Positions 46,381 through 56,217 of a DNA stretch of 64,000 nt are shown one piece after another. The stretch comes from an uncultured Roseovarius sp. (GTDB taxonomy: Bacteria > Pseudomonadota > Alphaproteobacteria > Rhodobacterales > Rhodobacteraceae). The notes beneath the pieces are model-generated. The model worked only from the letters and a program-made list of their open reading frames with translations. It was not told the DNA's origin and did no database searches. The DNA lies in contig OX638333.1 of assembly GCA_951812895.1 (NCBI GenBank), positions 2,894,001 to 2,958,000 on the forward strand, written 5' to 3'. The position numbers were made by a program, and so were the translations under genes. How positions within the stretch are numbered: the first letter of the stretch is position 1; every line of letters starts with the position of its first letter.

Positions 46381-48102
46381 ATGGCGCGGCATCTGATCAC
46401 ATCGGCGATCCCTTATATCAACGGGATCAAGCATCTGGGCAATCTGGTGGGCAGCCAGCTGCCGGCGGACCTGTATGCGCGGTACCAGCGCACGCGCGGG
46501 CACGAGGTTTTGTTCCTGTGTGCCACCGATGAGCATGGCACACCTGCCGAGCTGGCCGCGGCCAAGGCGGGAGAGCCGGTGGCTGAGTATTGCGCGCGGA
46601 TGCACGGTGTGCAGACAGAGATTGCCAAGGGGTTCCGTTTGAGCTTTGATCATTTTGGCCGCTCTTCCAGCCCGCAGAACCATCGTCTGACCCAACATTT
46701 TGCCGGGCGTTTGGCCGAGGCAGGAATGATCCGCGAGGTTGTTGAAAAGCAGGTTTATTCCAATGCCGACAAGCGGTTCCTGCCGGATCGTTATATCGAA
46801 GGGATCTGCCCCAATTGTGGGTATGACAAGGCGCGTGGAGATCAGTGTGAGAATTGTACCAAACAGCTTGACCCCACGGACCTGATCGAGCCGCGTTCGG
46901 CAATCTCGGGCTCGACCGATCTGGAGGTGCGCGAGACCAAACACCTGTATCTCGGTCAATCCGGCATGCGCGGGCGGCTGAACGACTGGATCGACAGCAA
47001 GGGTGACTGGCCGGTATTGACCACGTCGATTGCCAGGAAATGGTTGAACGACGGGGACGGGTTACAGGACAGGGGCATTACCCGCGATCTGGACTGGGGC
47101 ATTCCGGTTAAGAAGGGCGCAGACGACTGGCCCGGGATGGAAGGCAAGGTCTTTTACGTCTGGTTTGATGCACCGATTGAATACATCGCCTGTGCCGGGG
47201 AATGGGCAGAGGCGCAAGGACTGTCAGAGGGTGAGTGGGAGCGCTGGTGGCGGACCGATAAGGGCGCGGATGACGTGCGCTATACCCAGTTTATGGGCAA
47301 GGATAACGTGCCGTTCCATACGCTGTCCTTTCCGGCGACGATCCTGGGGTCCGGTGAGGACTGGAAACTGGTGGATTACATCAAAAGCTTTAACTACCTC
47401 AACTATGATGGCGGCCAGTTCAGTACGTCGCAGGGCCGCGGTGTTTTCATGGATCAGGCGCTTGAGATTTTGCCGGCGGATTACTGGCGCTGGTGGTTGC
47501 TGAGCCACGCACCGGAAAGCTCTGACAGTGAGTTTACCTGGGAGAATTTTCAGGTCAGCGTGAACAAGGACCTGGCGGATGTGCTGGGCAATTTTGTAAG
47601 CCGCGTGACCAAATTCTGCCGGTCAAAATTTGGTGAAGAGGTGCCCGGTGGTGGTGGCTTTGGCGCGCGTGAAGAGGCGTTGATTGCCACGTTGACGGAG
47701 CGTGTCCGTGCCTATGAGGGCCATATGGAAGCGATGGAGGTTCGCAAATCGGCGCAGGAGCTGCGGGCGATCTGGGTTGCGGGTAATGAGTATCTGCAAG
47801 AGGCGGCACCCTGGTCGACCTTCAAGGAAGACCCAGAGGCGGCAGCGGCACAGATCCGGTTGGCACTGAACCTGATCCGGCTCTATGCGGTGTTGTCCGC
47901 ACCGTTCATTCCCGATGCGTCTGAGGCGATGTTGGCGGCGATGAAGACAGATGACAGCGGTTGGCCCAATGATGTGGCAGCGGCGCTTGGTGCGCTGCCA
48001 GAGGGGCACGATTTTCAGGTGCCAGAGGTGTTGTTTGCCAAGATATCCGATGAGGGCCGCGAAGACTGGCAAGAGCGGTTTTCGGGTGTTCGGGACGGGT
48101 AA
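46381..48102 (+). CDS. metG: Methionyl-tRNA synthetase
   Basis: 573 residues. The HIGH-type motif is HLGN (18-21). The zinc-binding knuckle [17 protein letters not shown] is at about 141-157. The KMSKS loop is replaced by FSTSQ near residue 347, a variant that keeps the serine but not the usual lysines. After the anticodon-binding domain the protein ends without the C-terminal tRNA-binding (Trbp111-like) extension found in longer MetRS. It charges tRNA-Met for translation. ATG at 46381 follows a CGGGGCGG purine run. Confidence 0.93.
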   Translation: MARHLITSAIPYINGIKHLGNLVGSQLPADLYARYQRTRGHEVLFLCATDEHGTPAELAAAKAGEPVAEYCARMHGVQTEIAKGFRLSFDHFGRSSSPQNHRLTQHFAGRLAEAGMIREVVEKQVYSNADKRFLPDRYIEGICPNCGYDKARGDQCENCTKQLDPTDLIEPRSAISGSTDLEVRETKHLYLGQSGMRGRLNDWIDSKGDWPVLTTSIARKWLNDGDGLQDRGITRDLDWGIPVKKGADDWPGMEGKVFYVWFDAPIEYIACAGEWAEAQGLSEGEWERWWRTDKGADDVRYTQFMGKDNVPFHTLSFPATILGSGEDWKLVDYIKSFNYLNYDGGQFSTSQGRGVFMDQALEILPADYWRWWLLSHAPESSDSEFTWENFQVSVNKDLADVLGNFVSRVTKFCRSKFGEEVPGGGGFGAREEALIATLTERVRAYEGHMEAMEVRKSAQELRAIWVAGNEYLQEAAPWSTFKEDPEAAAAQIRLALNLIRLYAVLSAPFIPDASEAMLAAMKTDDSGWPNDVAAALGALPEGHDFQVPEVLFAKISDEGREDWQERFSGVRDG

Positions 48103-48452
48103 AGAGTTATCCTCTCGGGTTTTGTGCTGCCATTCGAGTGTTCCATCTTGAAATCAATGCGAAGTCCAGCCCGCATTGCCAGGCCTCTCCGAGAGGGTTA
48201 GCGATTTGGTGAAGTTGGTGTGACCAACTGAGCTTACATGTTCTTGACACGCATAAAGTGCTGCCGAACCTGTGTTGGCTCGCCATCCCGCAATTTGTCG
48301 GTTCGCGGTTGAATGTCAGGGTATTTGGTCGCACTAAAAGACCATTTACCGACGTGTTTCAGATGTTTCGATCATTGATCTGCGTCCACACGAAACCACA
48401 TTTAAACGTTGTTTGAATGTCAGATTGTCAGACCGAATCAGCGCAATACCGG
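48103..48452. other. Gene-free region holding a dispersed repeat
   Basis: 350 nt between metG and the convergent GFA gene. It contains copy B of the dispersed repeat (48172-48330) and nothing else that I can support. Confidence 0.55.
48172..48330. repeat. Dispersed intergenic repeat, copy B
   Basis: It shares GCGATTTGGTGAAG (48201), GCATAAAG (48251) and GCCATCCCGC (48282) with copy A at 23578-23730, at spacing that differs by one base. Its left end folds through CCTCTC/GAGAGG (48184-48196). The two copies lie 24.6 kb apart in unrelated gene contexts. Confidence 0.6.
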
Positions 48453-48824
48453 CTATCTCTCATCCGAAGGGTGATTGATGCCATCCGTCCACGGGATCGG
48501 TTCATATTCTGCCGGGTTAACCCCCTCTAGCGTGCCAAGGTTGACGCCGTATTGATTGGGGTTTGCGCGGCGTTGATGATGCGTATAGATGCCACACATA
48601 GAGCAAAAGTAGTGCCGTGCGGTGCCGGTGTTCCATTGGTATAATGAGAGTTTATCGGCACCTCTGACCACCTCAAGCGCATCAAGTGGAACGCTGAAAT
48701 TGGGTGCAGCGCGACGGCGGCAAAAGCTGCAGTCACAGCGCTGTGCATCGGTGATACCGGCCTCGGGCAGATCAATCCGGAGTTCAACTGCACCACAATG
48801 GCAGGTGGCTCTGTGCGATATCAT
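48453..48824 (-). CDS. GFA-family zinc-binding protein
   Basis: 123 residues. The cysteine pattern of glutathione-dependent formaldehyde-activating-like (GFA/CENP-V) proteins is visible: CHCGAVEL, CDCSFCRRR and CSMCGIYTHH, which bind zinc. The original formaldehyde-activating role does not hold for all members, so the function is open. The ATG overlaps the stop of the rhomboid gene by 4 nt, so both are co-transcribed. Confidence 0.87.
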   Translation of the reverse strand: MISHRATCHCGAVELRIDLPEAGITDAQRCDCSFCRRRAAPNFSVPLDALEVVRGADKLSLYQWNTGTARHYFCSMCGIYTHHQRRANPNQYGVNLGTLEGVNPAEYEPIPWTDGINHPSDER

Positions 48825-49567
48825 CTTCGACGTCCTACTTTGGGTATGCCACTGCGGGCATAGGTGTATTTTGCTTCGGGATGTGGCGGCGTGCCGTGGG
48901 TTTCGGCCCAGAACTCAACCCCGCCACGACGGAAAAAGAGCGGCAGAGTAAGTACCACACCCACCACAAATCCACCAATATGGGCCCAGTAAGCCACGCC
49001 ACCCATATCCGAATCGGCACCGACGCTGCCGAAGATTTGCAGCCCAAACCAAAGCGCGAGCATGATCCAGGCCGGAATGGTGATGATCCGGAAGAAGATG
49101 ATAAAAATCAGCAGAATATCGACACGCGCTTTGGGGAACAGCAGCAGATATCCCCCCATGACGCCGGCTATGGCACCAGAGGCGCCCACCGTGGGGACGG
49201 GCGAAACAGGCGCAGAAAGAACATGCACCAGCCCCGCGCCGATGCCACATGCCAAATAGAACATCAGATAGGGAAGGTGGCCCATCTCATCTTCTATATT
49301 GTCGCCAAATATCCACAAAAACAGCATGTTACCCGCCAGATGCAGGATGCCACCATGCAGAAACATCGACGTGAGCATTGTCTGGTAATCGCCTTCCTGG
49401 GTGACGAGAGCCGGAACCATTGCCCAATCGTAATAGAATCTTTGCAGCTCTCGCGGGTCGTCAAACAGCGGCCAGTAAGAGGCAAATATTCCGATATTCA
49501 GGGCCATCAACACCCATGTTACATACGGCCTGCGCTCCGAAGGGTTATGATCTCGGATCGGAAACAT
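48821..49567 (-). CDS. Rhomboid-family intramembrane serine protease
   Basis: 248 residues with about six membrane segments. The catalytic dyad is Ser130 in GASGA and His196 in YWAHIGG; the family HLAGNM segment is at residues 76-81. It cleaves transmembrane proteins in the inner membrane. A positively charged C-terminal tail of about 40 residues follows the last segment. Its stop overlaps the GFA gene start. Confidence 0.92.
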   Translation of the reverse strand: MFPIRDHNPSERRPYVTWVLMALNIGIFASYWPLFDDPRELQRFYYDWAMVPALVTQEGDYQTMLTSMFLHGGILHLAGNMLFLWIFGDNIEDEMGHLPYLMFYLACGIGAGLVHVLSAPVSPVPTVGASGAIAGVMGGYLLLFPKARVDILLIFIIFFRIITIPAWIMLALWFGLQIFGSVGADSDMGGVAYWAHIGGFVVGVVLTLPLFFRRGGVEFWAETHGTPPHPEAKYTYARSGIPKVGRRR

Positions 49568-49709
49568 GTGGCCAAGGTGAGGTTTTGGCAGGCACAGGTC
49601 AATAGCCGCCTGCCGATTCTTATGGCAGCGTTTTTACGTGCTTGGGATTTGGGTATTTTTTGCAAGAAAGAAGCAAGAGTTATGAGCGGGCTTCTTTATC
49701 GCATTCAAT

Positions 49710-49747
49710 ATTTCGGAGGTGAGAAAATAGTCTCTCACCTCCGAAAT
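49710..49747 (-). terminator. Strong hairpin after putA
   Basis: A perfect 15-bp stem (ATTTCGGAGGTGAGA 49710-49724 and TCTCACCTCCGAAAT 49733-49747) with an 8-nt loop, starting 7 nt past the putA stop. The following T content is low on the minus strand, but the stem is strong enough for a terminator. Confidence 0.75.
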
Positions 49748-49753
49748 GATTGT

Positions 49754-52700
49754 TTAGGATGCGCCACCCAGAAGTGCTGCGTTACCACCGGCCGCGGTGG
49801 TGTCGACGCAGACGTGACGCTCGTGGCAGGCGTGGCCCTTGTCAGGCAGGCCCGTGATCAGCGGAAGGATTGGGCCGTTTATTTGGGCCAACGCTTGCGC
49901 ATAATTGCGAGCCTCGTCCAGATCACCCCACCAGATCGCGCCTGAATGACCGGTTACCTCTGCCAAGGTGTCGGGTGCAACATACCCTGAAGCCTGTGCA
50001 GCCGTACCACCCAGGGCGGTGACAGCTTTTGCCTGTGCTTTCGCTGCTTCTTCCCCCGGTCCGAGGCAAAGCAGCGCTGGCCGCGCTTCAGCGGTCAGAC
50101 GGTTGGATTCACCGGTTGGCCCGGGAAGAACGAGAGCAGTGTGTACTGCACCTGCTTTGGCATTCGCGGCGTCAACTGAGGTTTGAAGTGCGGTGGTCGG
50201 CATATCATTGCGCCATTCTGTCCCAGCTGTGCTGCCGGGACGGGCGGTGAAGCGGGTGAGGTAGTTCGGCCCCCCTGCCTTTGGTCCTGTGCCCGACATC
50301 CCTTCGCCACCGAAAGGCTGGGATCCGACAATCGCACCGATCTGGTTGCGGTTCACGTACATATTGCCGGCGTGAATGCGGTCCGTCACGTGTTGGACAC
50401 GGTCGTCGATCCGGGTCATCAGGCCGAATGTGAGGCCATAACCGGTGGCGTTGATCGTATCAATCACCTTATCCAGTTCATCTGCTTTGAATGTCGCGAG
50501 ATGCAGAACCGGGCCAAAAATCTCACGCTCAAGTGTGTCGATGCCGTCGACCCGGATCAATGTAGGGGCAATAAAAGTCCCGGAATTGGGTGAACTGATT
50601 TCGTGAATCAGCCGGTTTTCGCTCCGCGCTGTCTGGATATGCGCAGCAATTCCGGCACGGGCAGTTTCGTCGATCACAGGACCCACGTCGGTGGACAGAT
50701 TCCAGGGCGAGCCGATAACAAGTGCGTCCATGGCACCGGTCAGCATTTCGGTCAGGTGATCGGCAATGTCTTCCTGAACATAGAGGCAGCGCAGGGCCGA
50801 ACACCGCTGGCCTGCGGACTGAAAGGCGCTTTCAACGATTGCCTGTACCGCCTGTTCAGGCAGGGCCGTACTGTCGACGATCATCGCGTTCATACCACCT
50901 GTTTCGGCGATAAGAGGCGCACCGGGGGTAAGATTTGCCGCCATAGCTGCACGGATTTTCAGCGCTGTATCGGTCGAACCTGTGAAGGCAACACCGCCGA
51001 CGCGGGCGTCTGAGGTGAGCGCGGCGCCCACATCTCCGGCACCGGGCAGAAGTTGCAGGGCGGTGCGCGGAACTCCAGCTTCGTGCATCAGGCTGATGGC
51101 GTAATGTGCGATCAGCGGAGTTTGTTCAGCCGGTTTGGATAGCACAGCGTTACCGGCGGCAAGAGCTGCGGAAATCTGACCGGAGAAGATGGCCAATGGG
51201 AAGTTCCAGGGCGAAATACAAGTGAATGTACCGACTGCAGGAGCTTCTGGCGCGTTTGCCGCGTAGTAGCGCAAAAAGTCCACGGCTTCGCGCAGTTCGG
51301 CCACGGCATCCATCTGGGATTTACCAGCTTCACGAGAAACGATGGCAAAAAGCTCTCCGAAGTTTTCTTCATAGAGGTCGGCCACGCGGTTCAGAACCTT
51401 GGCGCGCTCTTTCTTTGAAACGTCCCAAGGGCGGGCAGATGCAAGCGCTGTTTCGATGTCAGCAGGGCTGGCAACGGCAACAGTGCCGGGATTGTCTGAA
51501 GGGTCGGCGGGGTTGTCCACAGCAACCGCTTTCAACGGTTTGGCAGCGCCCGCAAGTAGCGGTTCAGCAGCCCAAGCGTGGGTTTTGAACGGGTTACGAG
51601 CCTCGTCAATCATATCGAGCGTAGGCTGATGTTTGAGATCAAAACCTTTGGAATTGGGGCGTTCGGGCTGAAACAGTTCGGGGCCGGTCGGTAGTGTAGG
51701 TGTCGCATCATTGATTGCTTCGAACGGATCGCGCGCCACGACCTCTGGGGCGACATCTTCGTCAACAATCTGGTTAACAAAGCTTGAGTTTGCTCCGTTT
51801 TCCAAAAGGCGACGGACCAGATAGGCGAGCAGGTCGCGATGTGCGCCCACGGGCGCATAGATACGGCAGCGGGTCTTCTCGGCGTCATGGATAAGACCAT
51901 GCAGTGCTTCGCCCATACCGTGCAGGCGCTGGAACTCGAATGTTGTTTTGTCGTCAGCCATATCAAGAATGGCCGCTGCGGTGTGGGCGTTATGTGTGGC
52001 GAATTGCGGATAAATCCGATCCGTCATCGACAACAATTTTCTGGCATTCGCGATATAGGAGATGTCGGTCGCAGCTTTGGTTGTGAATACCGGAAAACCA
52101 TCAATCCCTTCTACCTGTGCCTGCTTGATCTCGGTGTCCCAATAGGCACCTTTTACCAGCCGGACCATGATGCGGCGGTCATGCTTTTTAGCCAGTTCAT
52201 AGAGGTAGTCGAGCACATAGGATGCTCGCTGACCAAAGGCCTGGACAACAACGCCAAAGCCGTCCCACCCTGCGAGGGCGGGTTCGGACAAAGTTGCGGC
52301 AATGACATCCAGCGAAAGCGACAGGCGGTCGGCTTCTTCCGCGTCAATGTTCAGGCCCATGCCAGCAGATTTCGCCAAAAGCGCAAGCGAACGCAGGCGT
52401 GGCATCAATACAGCCATGACCTGTTCGCGCTGGGCGACCTCGTAACGCGGGTGAAGGGCGGAAAGTTTTACGGAAATTCCCGGGTTGTCACGAATATCGG
52501 AATGGGTGCAGGCCTGTGCAATCGCCGTGATCGCGCGGGAATAGGAGAGGTGATATCGGGTGGCGTCGGCCTCTGTTCGGGCGGCCTCTCCCAGCATGTC
52601 ATAGGAGTAACTGTAACCTTTATTCTCCATGCCGGCCGCGCGTTGCATGGCACTGTTGATGGATTCTCCGAGAACGAACTGGCGTCCCATTTCCTTCATC

Positions 52701-53176
52701 GCGCGGGCAACAGCGGTTCGAATGACCGGTTCGCCCATCCGTTTTATAGCAGCGCGCAGGTGGCCCACCGGGCCGGGTTTGTCATCCTGGAGAACCTTCC
52801 CGGTGAGCATCAGTGCCCAAGTTGAAGCATTGACCAGCGACGAGGTGGAGTGCCCCATGTGTTTACCCCAGTCAGAGGGAGCAATTTTGTCTTCGATCAG
52901 CGCGTCAATGGTTTCCTCATCAGGCACCCGCAGCAGGGCCTCTGCCAGACACATCAGGGCGATACCTTCGTCGGTGGACAGGCCATATTCGGCAAGGAAG
53001 ACTTCCATCAAACCCGGGTTGGATTGGCCGCGGATATCACGAACAAGGCCTGCTCCGCGTGCGCAAATTCGAGCGCGATCCTCAACGCTCAGCCCCGCCA
53101 TGGCACTCAGACGCTCAAGAGTTTCCGATTGTTTGGCATATGTGTTGGCGTCGATCTGATTACGAAGAGTTGTCAT
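49754..53176 (-). CDS. putA: Bifunctional proline dehydrogenase / L-glutamate gamma-semialdehyde dehydrogenase
   Basis: 1140 residues. The N-terminal ~470 residues are the FAD-dependent proline dehydrogenase barrel; residues ~530-1000 are the NAD-dependent P5C dehydrogenase, with Glu in ETGGMNAMI (~756) and catalytic Cys in GQRCSALRC (~790). A C-terminal ALDH-superfamily-like domain ends in HVCVDTTAAGGNAALLGG, as in type B PutA. It has no ribbon-helix-helix DNA-binding domain, so it cannot repress itself; the divergent Lrp-type gene is the expected regulator. Together the two activities turn proline into glutamate, feeding the same pool as the hut pathway. Confidence 0.95.
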   Translation of the reverse strand: MTTLRNQIDANTYAKQSETLERLSAMAGLSVEDRARICARGAGLVRDIRGQSNPGLMEVFLAEYGLSTDEGIALMCLAEALLRVPDEETIDALIEDKIAPSDWGKHMGHSTSSLVNASTWALMLTGKVLQDDKPGPVGHLRAAIKRMGEPVIRTAVARAMKEMGRQFVLGESINSAMQRAAGMENKGYSYSYDMLGEAARTEADATRYHLSYSRAITAIAQACTHSDIRDNPGISVKLSALHPRYEVAQREQVMAVLMPRLRSLALLAKSAGMGLNIDAEEADRLSLSLDVIAATLSEPALAGWDGFGVVVQAFGQRASYVLDYLYELAKKHDRRIMVRLVKGAYWDTEIKQAQVEGIDGFPVFTTKAATDISYIANARKLLSMTDRIYPQFATHNAHTAAAILDMADDKTTFEFQRLHGMGEALHGLIHDAEKTRCRIYAPVGAHRDLLAYLVRRLLENGANSSFVNQIVDEDVAPEVVARDPFEAINDATPTLPTGPELFQPERPNSKGFDLKHQPTLDMIDEARNPFKTHAWAAEPLLAGAAKPLKAVAVDNPADPSDNPGTVAVASPADIETALASARPWDVSKKERAKVLNRVADLYEENFGELFAIVSREAGKSQMDAVAELREAVDFLRYYAANAPEAPAVGTFTCISPWNFPLAIFSGQISAALAAGNAVLSKPAEQTPLIAHYAISLMHEAGVPRTALQLLPGAGDVGAALTSDARVGGVAFTGSTDTALKIRAAMAANLTPGAPLIAETGGMNAMIVDSTALPEQAVQAIVESAFQSAGQRCSALRCLYVQEDIADHLTEMLTGAMDALVIGSPWNLSTDVGPVIDETARAGIAAHIQTARSENRLIHEISSPNSGTFIAPTLIRVDGIDTLEREIFGPVLHLATFKADELDKVIDTINATGYGLTFGLMTRIDDRVQHVTDRIHAGNMYVNRNQIGAIVGSQPFGGEGMSGTGPKAGGPNYLTRFTARPGSTAGTEWRNDMPTTALQTSVDAANAKAGAVHTALVLPGPTGESNRLTAEARPALLCLGPGEEAAKAQAKAVTALGGTAAQASGYVAPDTLAEVTGHSGAIWWGDLDEARNYAQALAQINGPILPLITGLPDKGHACHERHVCVDTTAAGGNAALLGGAS

Positions 53177-53220
53177 GGCGAAACCCCAGAGTTAGAGTGA
53201 TTTTGACTTATCTATCAGCA

Positions 53221-53270
53221 AGGAAAGGGGGAAATTTCCTGATTTTTGTAATATTGAAGTCGAATCGACT
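53221..53270. promoter_or_regulatory. Two dyads between putA and putR, candidate operators
   Basis: AGGAAA...TTTCCT (53221-53240) and the near-perfect palindrome AGTCGAATCGACT (53258-53270) lie in the 112-nt gap between divergent putA and putR. Lrp-type regulators bind such symmetric sites. The exact promoters cannot be assigned. Confidence 0.5.
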
Positions 53271-53288
53271 GAAAATTGAGGTAAAAAT

Positions 53289-53765
53289 ATGCAAAGTGGC
53301 CAGGTTGAGATTGATCGCTTTGATCGGGCGATTCTGCAGATTCTGACTTCGGATGGCCGGATCAGCATTACTGAGTTAGCCAGCCGGATTGGGCTTTCCA
53401 AATCACCTACTCAAGCGAGACTTAGACGTTTGGAAAATGACGGGGTCATCACTGGGTACCGGGCATTGGTTGATCCGATCAGATTGGGAATGGATCATAT
53501 CAGCTTTGTCGAGGTCCGACTGCATGACACGCGTGAACGCGCACTGGCAGAGTTCAATGCGGCTGTTATGAAAATTCCGGAAATTGAACAGGTGCACATG
53601 ATAGCCGGAAATTTCGATTACCTGATGAAAATTCGCACGCAGAGCATGAGCGATTATCGGCGGGTGTTGGCCGAGCAGGTTTCGACGCTGCCGCATGTTT
53701 CTAACACATCGACCTATGTGGCGATGGAGGCGGTTAAGGAAAATACTCTTTCAGATGTGATTTGA
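53289..53765 (+). CDS. putR: Lrp/AsnC-family regulator of putA
   Basis: 158 residues. The helix-turn-helix (residues ~10-50, ITELASRIGLSKSPTQARLR) and the C-terminal RAM ligand-binding domain (~70-150) fit the family. Its divergent position beside putA and its resemblance to PutR proteins, which activate putA in response to proline in alphaproteobacteria, support the name. The ligand is inferred from context. Confidence 0.9.
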   Translation: MQSGQVEIDRFDRAILQILTSDGRISITELASRIGLSKSPTQARLRRLENDGVITGYRALVDPIRLGMDHISFVEVRLHDTRERALAEFNAAVMKIPEIEQVHMIAGNFDYLMKIRTQSMSDYRRVLAEQVSTLPHVSNTSTYVAMEAVKENTLSDVI

Positions 53766-53796
53766 CCGGGATGATTAGGGGCGCATTATTGGGGGC

Positions 53797-54342
53797 ATGA
53801 AATATATCATTGCTGCACTCATTCTATCCGGCCCTGCGTTTGCCGAGATTTGCCCCGACCCGCCGGACCATACTGATGCTCTGTCGAAATTGATAAACAA
53901 GGTGAAAGAGGCGCCTGGCGAATATGAGGCGCGGCTGCTTTCAAATGAAATGTGGGGTCTTTGGGCGGATGCGCCTGATCAGCATGCACAGGAATTGCTG
54001 GATGAAGGCATGTCACGGCGCGAGGCCTACGATTTTGCCGGTGCATTGGTGGCATTGAATGCATTAGTTGAATACTGCCCTGACTATGCCGAAGGGTATA
54101 ATCAGCGCGCTTTCGTAAATTTCCTAAGACAGGATTATGAAGCTGCGTTGCCTGACCTGGAGCGCGCGGTAGCGCTCTCACCCCGCCACATCGCGGCACT
54201 TACCGGGCAGGCGCTGACGCTTGCTGCGTTACAGAGAAATGGTGAAGCGGCACTTGTTCTGCGGGCGGCGCTGAAGATGAACCCGTGGTTGTCCGAGCGC
54301 AATCTGTTGCCGGTGCTTGAGGCAACCGAGCAGGAGCTTTGA
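53797..54342 (+). CDS. Secreted TPR protein (paralogue of 26191-26757)
   Basis: 181 residues with a short signal peptide (MKYIIAALILSGPAFA, residues 1-16) and about three TPR units, such as YDFAGALVALNALVEYCPDY and the EAALPDLERAVALSPRHIAAL stretch. The mature part starts with three prolines and a cysteine. It is homologous to the protein at 26191, with the PDYAEG and SPRHIAA positions aligned to PDFAEG and EPRHYNA there. Function unknown; it is probably periplasmic. Confidence 0.78.
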   Translation: MKYIIAALILSGPAFAEICPDPPDHTDALSKLINKVKEAPGEYEARLLSNEMWGLWADAPDQHAQELLDEGMSRREAYDFAGALVALNALVEYCPDYAEGYNQRAFVNFLRQDYEAALPDLERAVALSPRHIAALTGQALTLAALQRNGEAALVLRAALKMNPWLSERNLLPVLEATEQEL

Positions 54343-54516
54343 TGGGGATATGTCTCCATGTCTGACTGACAATTATTTGCAACGCAAAATCAGAAAAGCA
54401 GGGGTTTAAGTTTCCCGGATTTGTGCTGTATTAGGCGTTGGAAACCAGTGCTGCACAGCAGATCGGTCTTGAGTGTTTTACTCAACCGTGCGCAAAACTT
54501 GCAGTAGCGTCAGGAT

Positions 54517-54602
54517 GCGGGCGTGATGGAATGGTAGACATACCAGACTTAAAATCTGGAGGCCGTATGGCCGTGCGGGTTCAAGTCCCGCCGCCCGCAC
54601 CA
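54517..54602 (+). tRNA. tRNA-Leu (anticodon UAA)
   Basis: A class II tRNA of 86 nt including an encoded CCA. The acceptor stem is GCGGGCG (54517-54523) with CGCCCGC (54592-54598), then discriminator A and CCA. The anticodon stem CCAGA/TCTGG encloses loop CTTAAAA, giving TAA. A long variable arm (GGCCGTATGGCC region) and the T loop GTTCAAGTC are clear. It reads UUA and UUG codons. Confidence 0.95.
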
Positions 54603-54706
54603 ATTACAATTCGCTAACGCGTAGTGATTGATGTTTAACCGCGCCTGTTTGGGTAGGACCACACTATTGGCGTTCAAATTTTCAAACACGTTCAGCCAAC
54701 ATCAAC

Positions 54707-56086
54707 TCAGAAGAAGTAGGAAAATTTCAATTCATAGTAGTCATCGCTGTTTAGCGCTGTCAGAGGATCGTTGGGGTCATTCGAGTCGATATGAGTTGCA
54801 GAGAACCCTATTCTAGTGCTGTCGGTAATTCGCGATGTGACATCAAAGTTAAAAACTTTACCTTTGGTATCTAGATCATACAGGCCGCTTAGTGCAACAG
54901 ATGTACTAAGGCGGTTGTTGAAATCATACCGAACGCTGGCAAAGATATCGTCATCGAAAACCGTCGCGGGCTGCAATACCGAACGATCATCGAACGTGTA
55001 TTCTGTCGAGATAGTCAAGTCGCCGGTGCTGCCCATTGGGTTGACGAAGCGGTACTCGAACCCAAAGACACCTGAAAAGTAATCTTCGTTTGAGGTGAAT
55101 CGGCGTGTGCCTTCAAATTTCCAAATCCAATCCCCGGCGGCATAGGCCATTTCCATCCCGACCTGCTGGATGTTCTGATAGTAGGGGACAGACCCAACGC
55201 TGCTTCCTCCTAGCAAAAAAGCCTGAGTTGCCGGAGTAGAGGCGGCGGCGACCAGAGCGGGCAGGGTAGCACCCGCAGTTCCGGCTGGGGTCAATCCTTC
55301 ATAGGACGCGCGGATATCGGCATTGACCGCGTTACAGGTGGCGGCCGTTGTTGGTGCAGCCAGATTGGCGCAGCCCGGTAGGATCACTGGCGCACGGCTG
55401 GTGCCCTGAAAGTAGGAGAGCGCGTAATCCAGCGAGCCGTTTGCAAAGTTGAGGGTGTTGGTGTTGCGGAAGGCAAAATCGACATCGCGGTGACTGCTTT
55501 GAAAGATTGTTCGCGAATCATCCGGGACGGTTGAAAACCGGGGGCGTGTGGAGCCATCGCCAAAATCGACCTCGCGAAAACCCAGCAGCCCATAAAAGCT
55601 CAAAGTGCCAAGTGCGCCGGTTTCAACGTTCAGGTTGATCATCGGTTGCCCAAGCTTGCGAGTTTCTTCAACCCGGGCGAACCTGTCATCCTGATTGATA
55701 ATATTGGTGGGGTTAAAAGATTCAGCAGTTCCCCAGAAAACGACATCGCTGCCGAACAGAACAGAGACGATATCGGTACCTGCAGAAATGTAAGCCTTTT
55801 GAATATCAAAGACTTCATTGCCGGTTCGATCGTCACCGCGGCCATAAAGCTCTAGCTCGAAATCTGCAAATCCTAGCGCAGCGCTCAGTCCTACACGGGT
55901 TTCCGGGATCAAAGAAGTGCCCGAGGTAGCCTGCCCGGCAAAGGCCCCGTTTTGGGTAAAATGGCGTGCTGTCAAGCTAAGCTCACCATGAAAGGTCAAC
56001 CCTTCTGCAAGAGCAGAAGTGCCAGCAAAAGCAGTTGTTGCAGCGGCCAACGCCACCGAGCATGCAGAATTGAAAAATCGTGTCAT
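54707..56086 (-). CDS. Outer-membrane beta-barrel protein (DUF1302-like)
   Basis: 459 residues. A signal peptide (about residues 1-27, ending SALAE) precedes a protein made of alternating beta strands and ending in aromatic KFSYFF, typical of outer-membrane barrels. The segment VVFWGTAESFNPTNIINQDD resembles the conserved box of DUF1302-type porins. A long Ala/Thr/Pro-rich loop with two cysteines (near residues 235-285) is inserted. It stands 131 nt downstream of the LolA-like gene and is probably the outer-membrane component or acceptor of the exporter. Confidence 0.75.
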   Translation of the reverse strand: MTRFFNSACSVALAAATTAFAGTSALAEGLTFHGELSLTARHFTQNGAFAGQATSGTSLIPETRVGLSAALGFADFELELYGRGDDRTGNEVFDIQKAYISAGTDIVSVLFGSDVVFWGTAESFNPTNIINQDDRFARVEETRKLGQPMINLNVETGALGTLSFYGLLGFREVDFGDGSTRPRFSTVPDDSRTIFQSSHRDVDFAFRNTNTLNFANGSLDYALSYFQGTSRAPVILPGCANLAAPTTAATCNAVNADIRASYEGLTPAGTAGATLPALVAAASTPATQAFLLGGSSVGSVPYYQNIQQVGMEMAYAAGDWIWKFEGTRRFTSNEDYFSGVFGFEYRFVNPMGSTGDLTISTEYTFDDRSVLQPATVFDDDIFASVRYDFNNRLSTSVALSGLYDLDTKGKVFNFDVTSRITDSTRIGFSATHIDSNDPNDPLTALNSDDYYELKFSYFF

Positions 56087-56217
56087 TGTCCCACCAGGCA
56101 GTCTTGGATGCATCCCCATTGCATCAGGGCTCATACTAGACTTTGCGAACTGGATGAAAAACCGCGTTCGGTTAACTTACCACTGTTTGACGTCCGAATG
56201 TGTGCAAAAAGTCACCG

